Source: an uncultured Actinoplanes sp. (GTDB lineage: Bacteria > Actinomycetota > Actinomycetes > Mycobacteriales > Micromonosporaceae). From it: 7,537 nucleotides of DNA. Both the position numbers and the translations under genes were made by a program. Below, in pieces: positions 6,767 through 7,537 of the stretch. Under the pieces are notes generated by a model. It saw only the letters and a list, made by a program, of their open reading frames with translations. It was not told the DNA's origin and searched no databases. Location: positions 1 to 7,537 of the forward strand of contig CAKUMG010000254.1 in the NCBI GenBank assembly GCA_934667465.1, written 5' to 3'. Within the stretch, counting starts at the first letter, position 1; each line of letters starts with the position of its first letter.

Positions 6767-6792
6767 GCACCGGCTGACAGGAAGAAACTTTC
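6767..6792 (-). promoter_or_regulatory. Possible FliA/WhiG-type promoter of the second sigma gene
   Basis: Reading leftward, GAAAGTTT is followed by GCCGGTGC, with 14 bases between GAAA and GCCGG. The known FliA/WhiG pattern is TAAA-N15-GCCGATAA, so the -35 matches three of four bases and the -10 its GCCG core only, with a spacer one base short. It would place the -10 about 43 bases before the ATG. Suggestive, not proven. Confidence 0.3.
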
Positions 6793-6812
6793 CGTGACGT
6801 GGGGTACGGGTT

Positions 6813-6837
6813 CCGGTCGCGCACAGTTGCCGACCGG
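6813..6837. promoter_or_regulatory. Inverted repeat upstream of the second sigma gene
   Basis: CCGGTCG at 6813-6819 and CGACCGG at 6831-6837, separated by 11 bases. It lies about 90 bases before the sigma ATG, beyond the possible promoter, where an operator could sit. The spacer (GCACAGTTGC) faintly resembles the 15-bp units at 7000-7089. Confidence 0.35.
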
Positions 6838-6860
6838 TTGCTTCGTCACTTTCCCTCAAG

Positions 6861-6939
6861 TCGCCCGCCGCCCCCCTGGGTGGCCCGCCGCCCCCCTGGG
6901 TGGCCCGCCGCCCCCCTGGGTGGCCCGCCGCCCCCTGGG
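6861..6939. repeat. Four-copy 20-bp GC-rich tandem repeat
   Basis: Units of CCCGCCGCCCCCCTGGGTGG phase at 6861-6880, 6881-6900, 6901-6920 and a 19-bp fourth copy at 6921-6939. Copies are nearly identical, apart from the first two bases of copy 1 and one missing C in copy 4. Each unit can fold on itself (CCGCCC against GGGTGG with a wobble pair). Reading frames through it are low-complexity Pro/Arg/Gly and not credible proteins. It lies in the 381-bp gene-free stretch between the PIG-L gene and the second sigma gene. Confidence 0.85.
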
Positions 6940-6999
6940 CGGCCCGTCGCGCCCACGTCGGTGCCACCTCCTGGCGGCCGGCAACGTGCCCCACTTCCA

Positions 7000-7089
7000 T
7001 TGCGCACAATTAAGTTGCGCACAACTTGATTGCGCACAACTTAGTTGTACGCAACTTGATTGCGCACAACTTGATTGGGCGCAACCCGA
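7000..7089. repeat. Six-copy 15-bp tandem repeat, TTGCGCACAACTTGA
   Basis: Contiguous units start at 7000, 7015, 7030, 7045, 7060 and 7075. The commonest form is TTGCGCACAACTTGA; copies 1, 3, 4 and 6 vary (TTAAG or TTAG ends, TTGTACGCAA core, TTGGGCGCAACCCGA). The array is far poorer in G+C than its surroundings. Unit junctions make palindromes such as AAGTTG-CGCA-CAACTT at 7013-7028, which look like binding sites of a dimeric regulator. Because the period is five codons, every open frame gives a pentapeptide repeat (for example CAQLD/CAQLS on the plus strand), but no start, ribosome site or conserved extension supports a gene. It sits just past the stop of the PIG-L gene and about 275 bases upstream of the sigma gene. 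Confidence 0.88.
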
Positions 7090-7105
7090 TGGCGGGGCCG
7101 GGCGG

Positions 7106-7537
7106 TCAGCTCCAGTCGCGGGAGAGGTCCCAGAGGAAGCGGTCGGAGGCGAAGCCCTCGGCGTACTGCACACGGGCCCGGGCGCCGGAGGCGCGGGCCG
7201 CCGCCGTCGCGAACTCCGGGTCGGGGGCGACCGACAGCTTGGCCGTGAGGTGGGCGGTGATGTCGATGAAGAGCGCGGGCTCGTAGCGCAGCGTGGTCTC
7301 GCCGGCGTAGTACAGGATCCGGCTGCTGTGCCGGGCTGCGGCGATGCTGGCCTCGGCGGCGGCCCGGCGGGCGGGGTCGCTGTCGTCCGGGGCGTGCGTG
7401 TAGATGACGTCCGCGTCGACGCCGGTCAGGACGTTCTCGACGGCGGCGGTCACCGGCGGCGGGCCGGTCCGGCGGCGGCGGTCGGCGCCGGAGCGGGAGT
7501 TGGCGCGCCGGTCCCGGTGGCGGCGCTCGGCGGCGTC
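7106..7537 (-). CDS. PIG-L/LmbE-family deacetylase-like protein, N-terminus off window
   Basis: The C-terminal 143 codons of a protein resembling the PIG-L/LmbE family, zinc-dependent N-acetyl-sugar deacetylases such as MshB. The similarity is in ADVIYTHAPDDSDPARRAAAEASIAAAR, then RILYYAGETTLRYEPALFIDITAHLTAKL and a YAEGF near the end, which match the family's VVYTHSP, second zinc-site, FVDI..HL..K and C-terminal blocks. The family usually has H-x-D-H after the YTH block, supplying a zinc ligand; here that place reads SDPARR, with no histidine. The N-terminal AHPDD motif would lie beyond the window. The frame is open to the edge with G or C in all 28 third positions upstream of the GTG at 7453, so I treat that GTG as internal. 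That upstream part is Arg-rich and unlike the family. It may be an inactive homologue, a divergent enzyme or a decaying gene. Confidence 0.62.
   Translation of the reverse strand, partial: DAAERRHRDRRANSRSGADRRRRTGPPPVTAAVENVLTGVDADVIYTHAPDDSDPARRAAAEASIAAARHSSRILYYAGETTLRYEPALFIDITAHLTAKLSVAPDPEFATAAARASGARARVQYAEGFASDRFLWDLSRDWS

Noticed and set aside
6799..7029. Small open frames across the 20-bp repeats
   Set aside because: Products are Pro/Arg/Gly repeats created by the tandem repeat, open on both strands, with no ribosome site or conserved content.
7000..7089. CRISPR array or a true pentapeptide-repeat gene
   Set aside because: No spacers. No ribosome site or proper start; only six units, too few for a stable pentapeptide helix, and following codons are antisense to the PIG-L gene. 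Kept only as a finding.

Overview
This is a very GC-rich window with almost uniform G/C third codon positions, typical of an actinobacterium. Two FliA/WhiG-type flagellar/sporulation sigma factors and a class-II actinobacterial HelD point to Micromonosporaceae (an Actinoplanes-like organism); that assignment is inference from gene families, not a database result.

Layout, left to right. (1) A DEAD-box RNA helicase on the minus strand, cut by the left edge. (2) A divergent 229-bp gap, then a plus-strand FliA/WhiG-family sigma factor (1383-2315). (3) A 230-bp gap between convergent genes, holding an elaborate nested inverted repeat and a hairpin terminator. (4) A small minus-strand lipoprotein of unknown function (2546-3064). 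(5) A divergent promoter region, then the plus-strand RNA polymerase recycling ATPase HelD (3289-5604, probable TTG start). (6) A 214-bp gap between convergent genes, with five to six copies of a 29-30-bp tandem repeat whose last copy forms one arm of a perfect 15-bp terminator hairpin. (7) A second, closely related FliA/WhiG-type sigma factor on the minus strand (5819-6724). (8) A 381-bp non-coding stretch with a possible FliA-like promoter, a four-copy 20-bp GC repeat and a six-copy 15-bp AT-richer repeat that forms palindromes. (9) The C-terminal part of a PIG-L/LmbE-like deacetylase on the minus strand, cut by the right edge and lacking the usual second zinc-binding histidine motif.

The theme is transcription machinery: two paralogous alternative sigma factors flank a protein known to strip and recycle RNA polymerase. 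No operon longer than one gene is visible. Each intergenic gap carries its own repeat or palindrome. The observations most worth a second look are the shared C-terminal tail of the two sigma factors, the three different tandem-repeat arrays, the nested inverted repeat at 2384-2483, and the motif loss in the PIG-L homologue.
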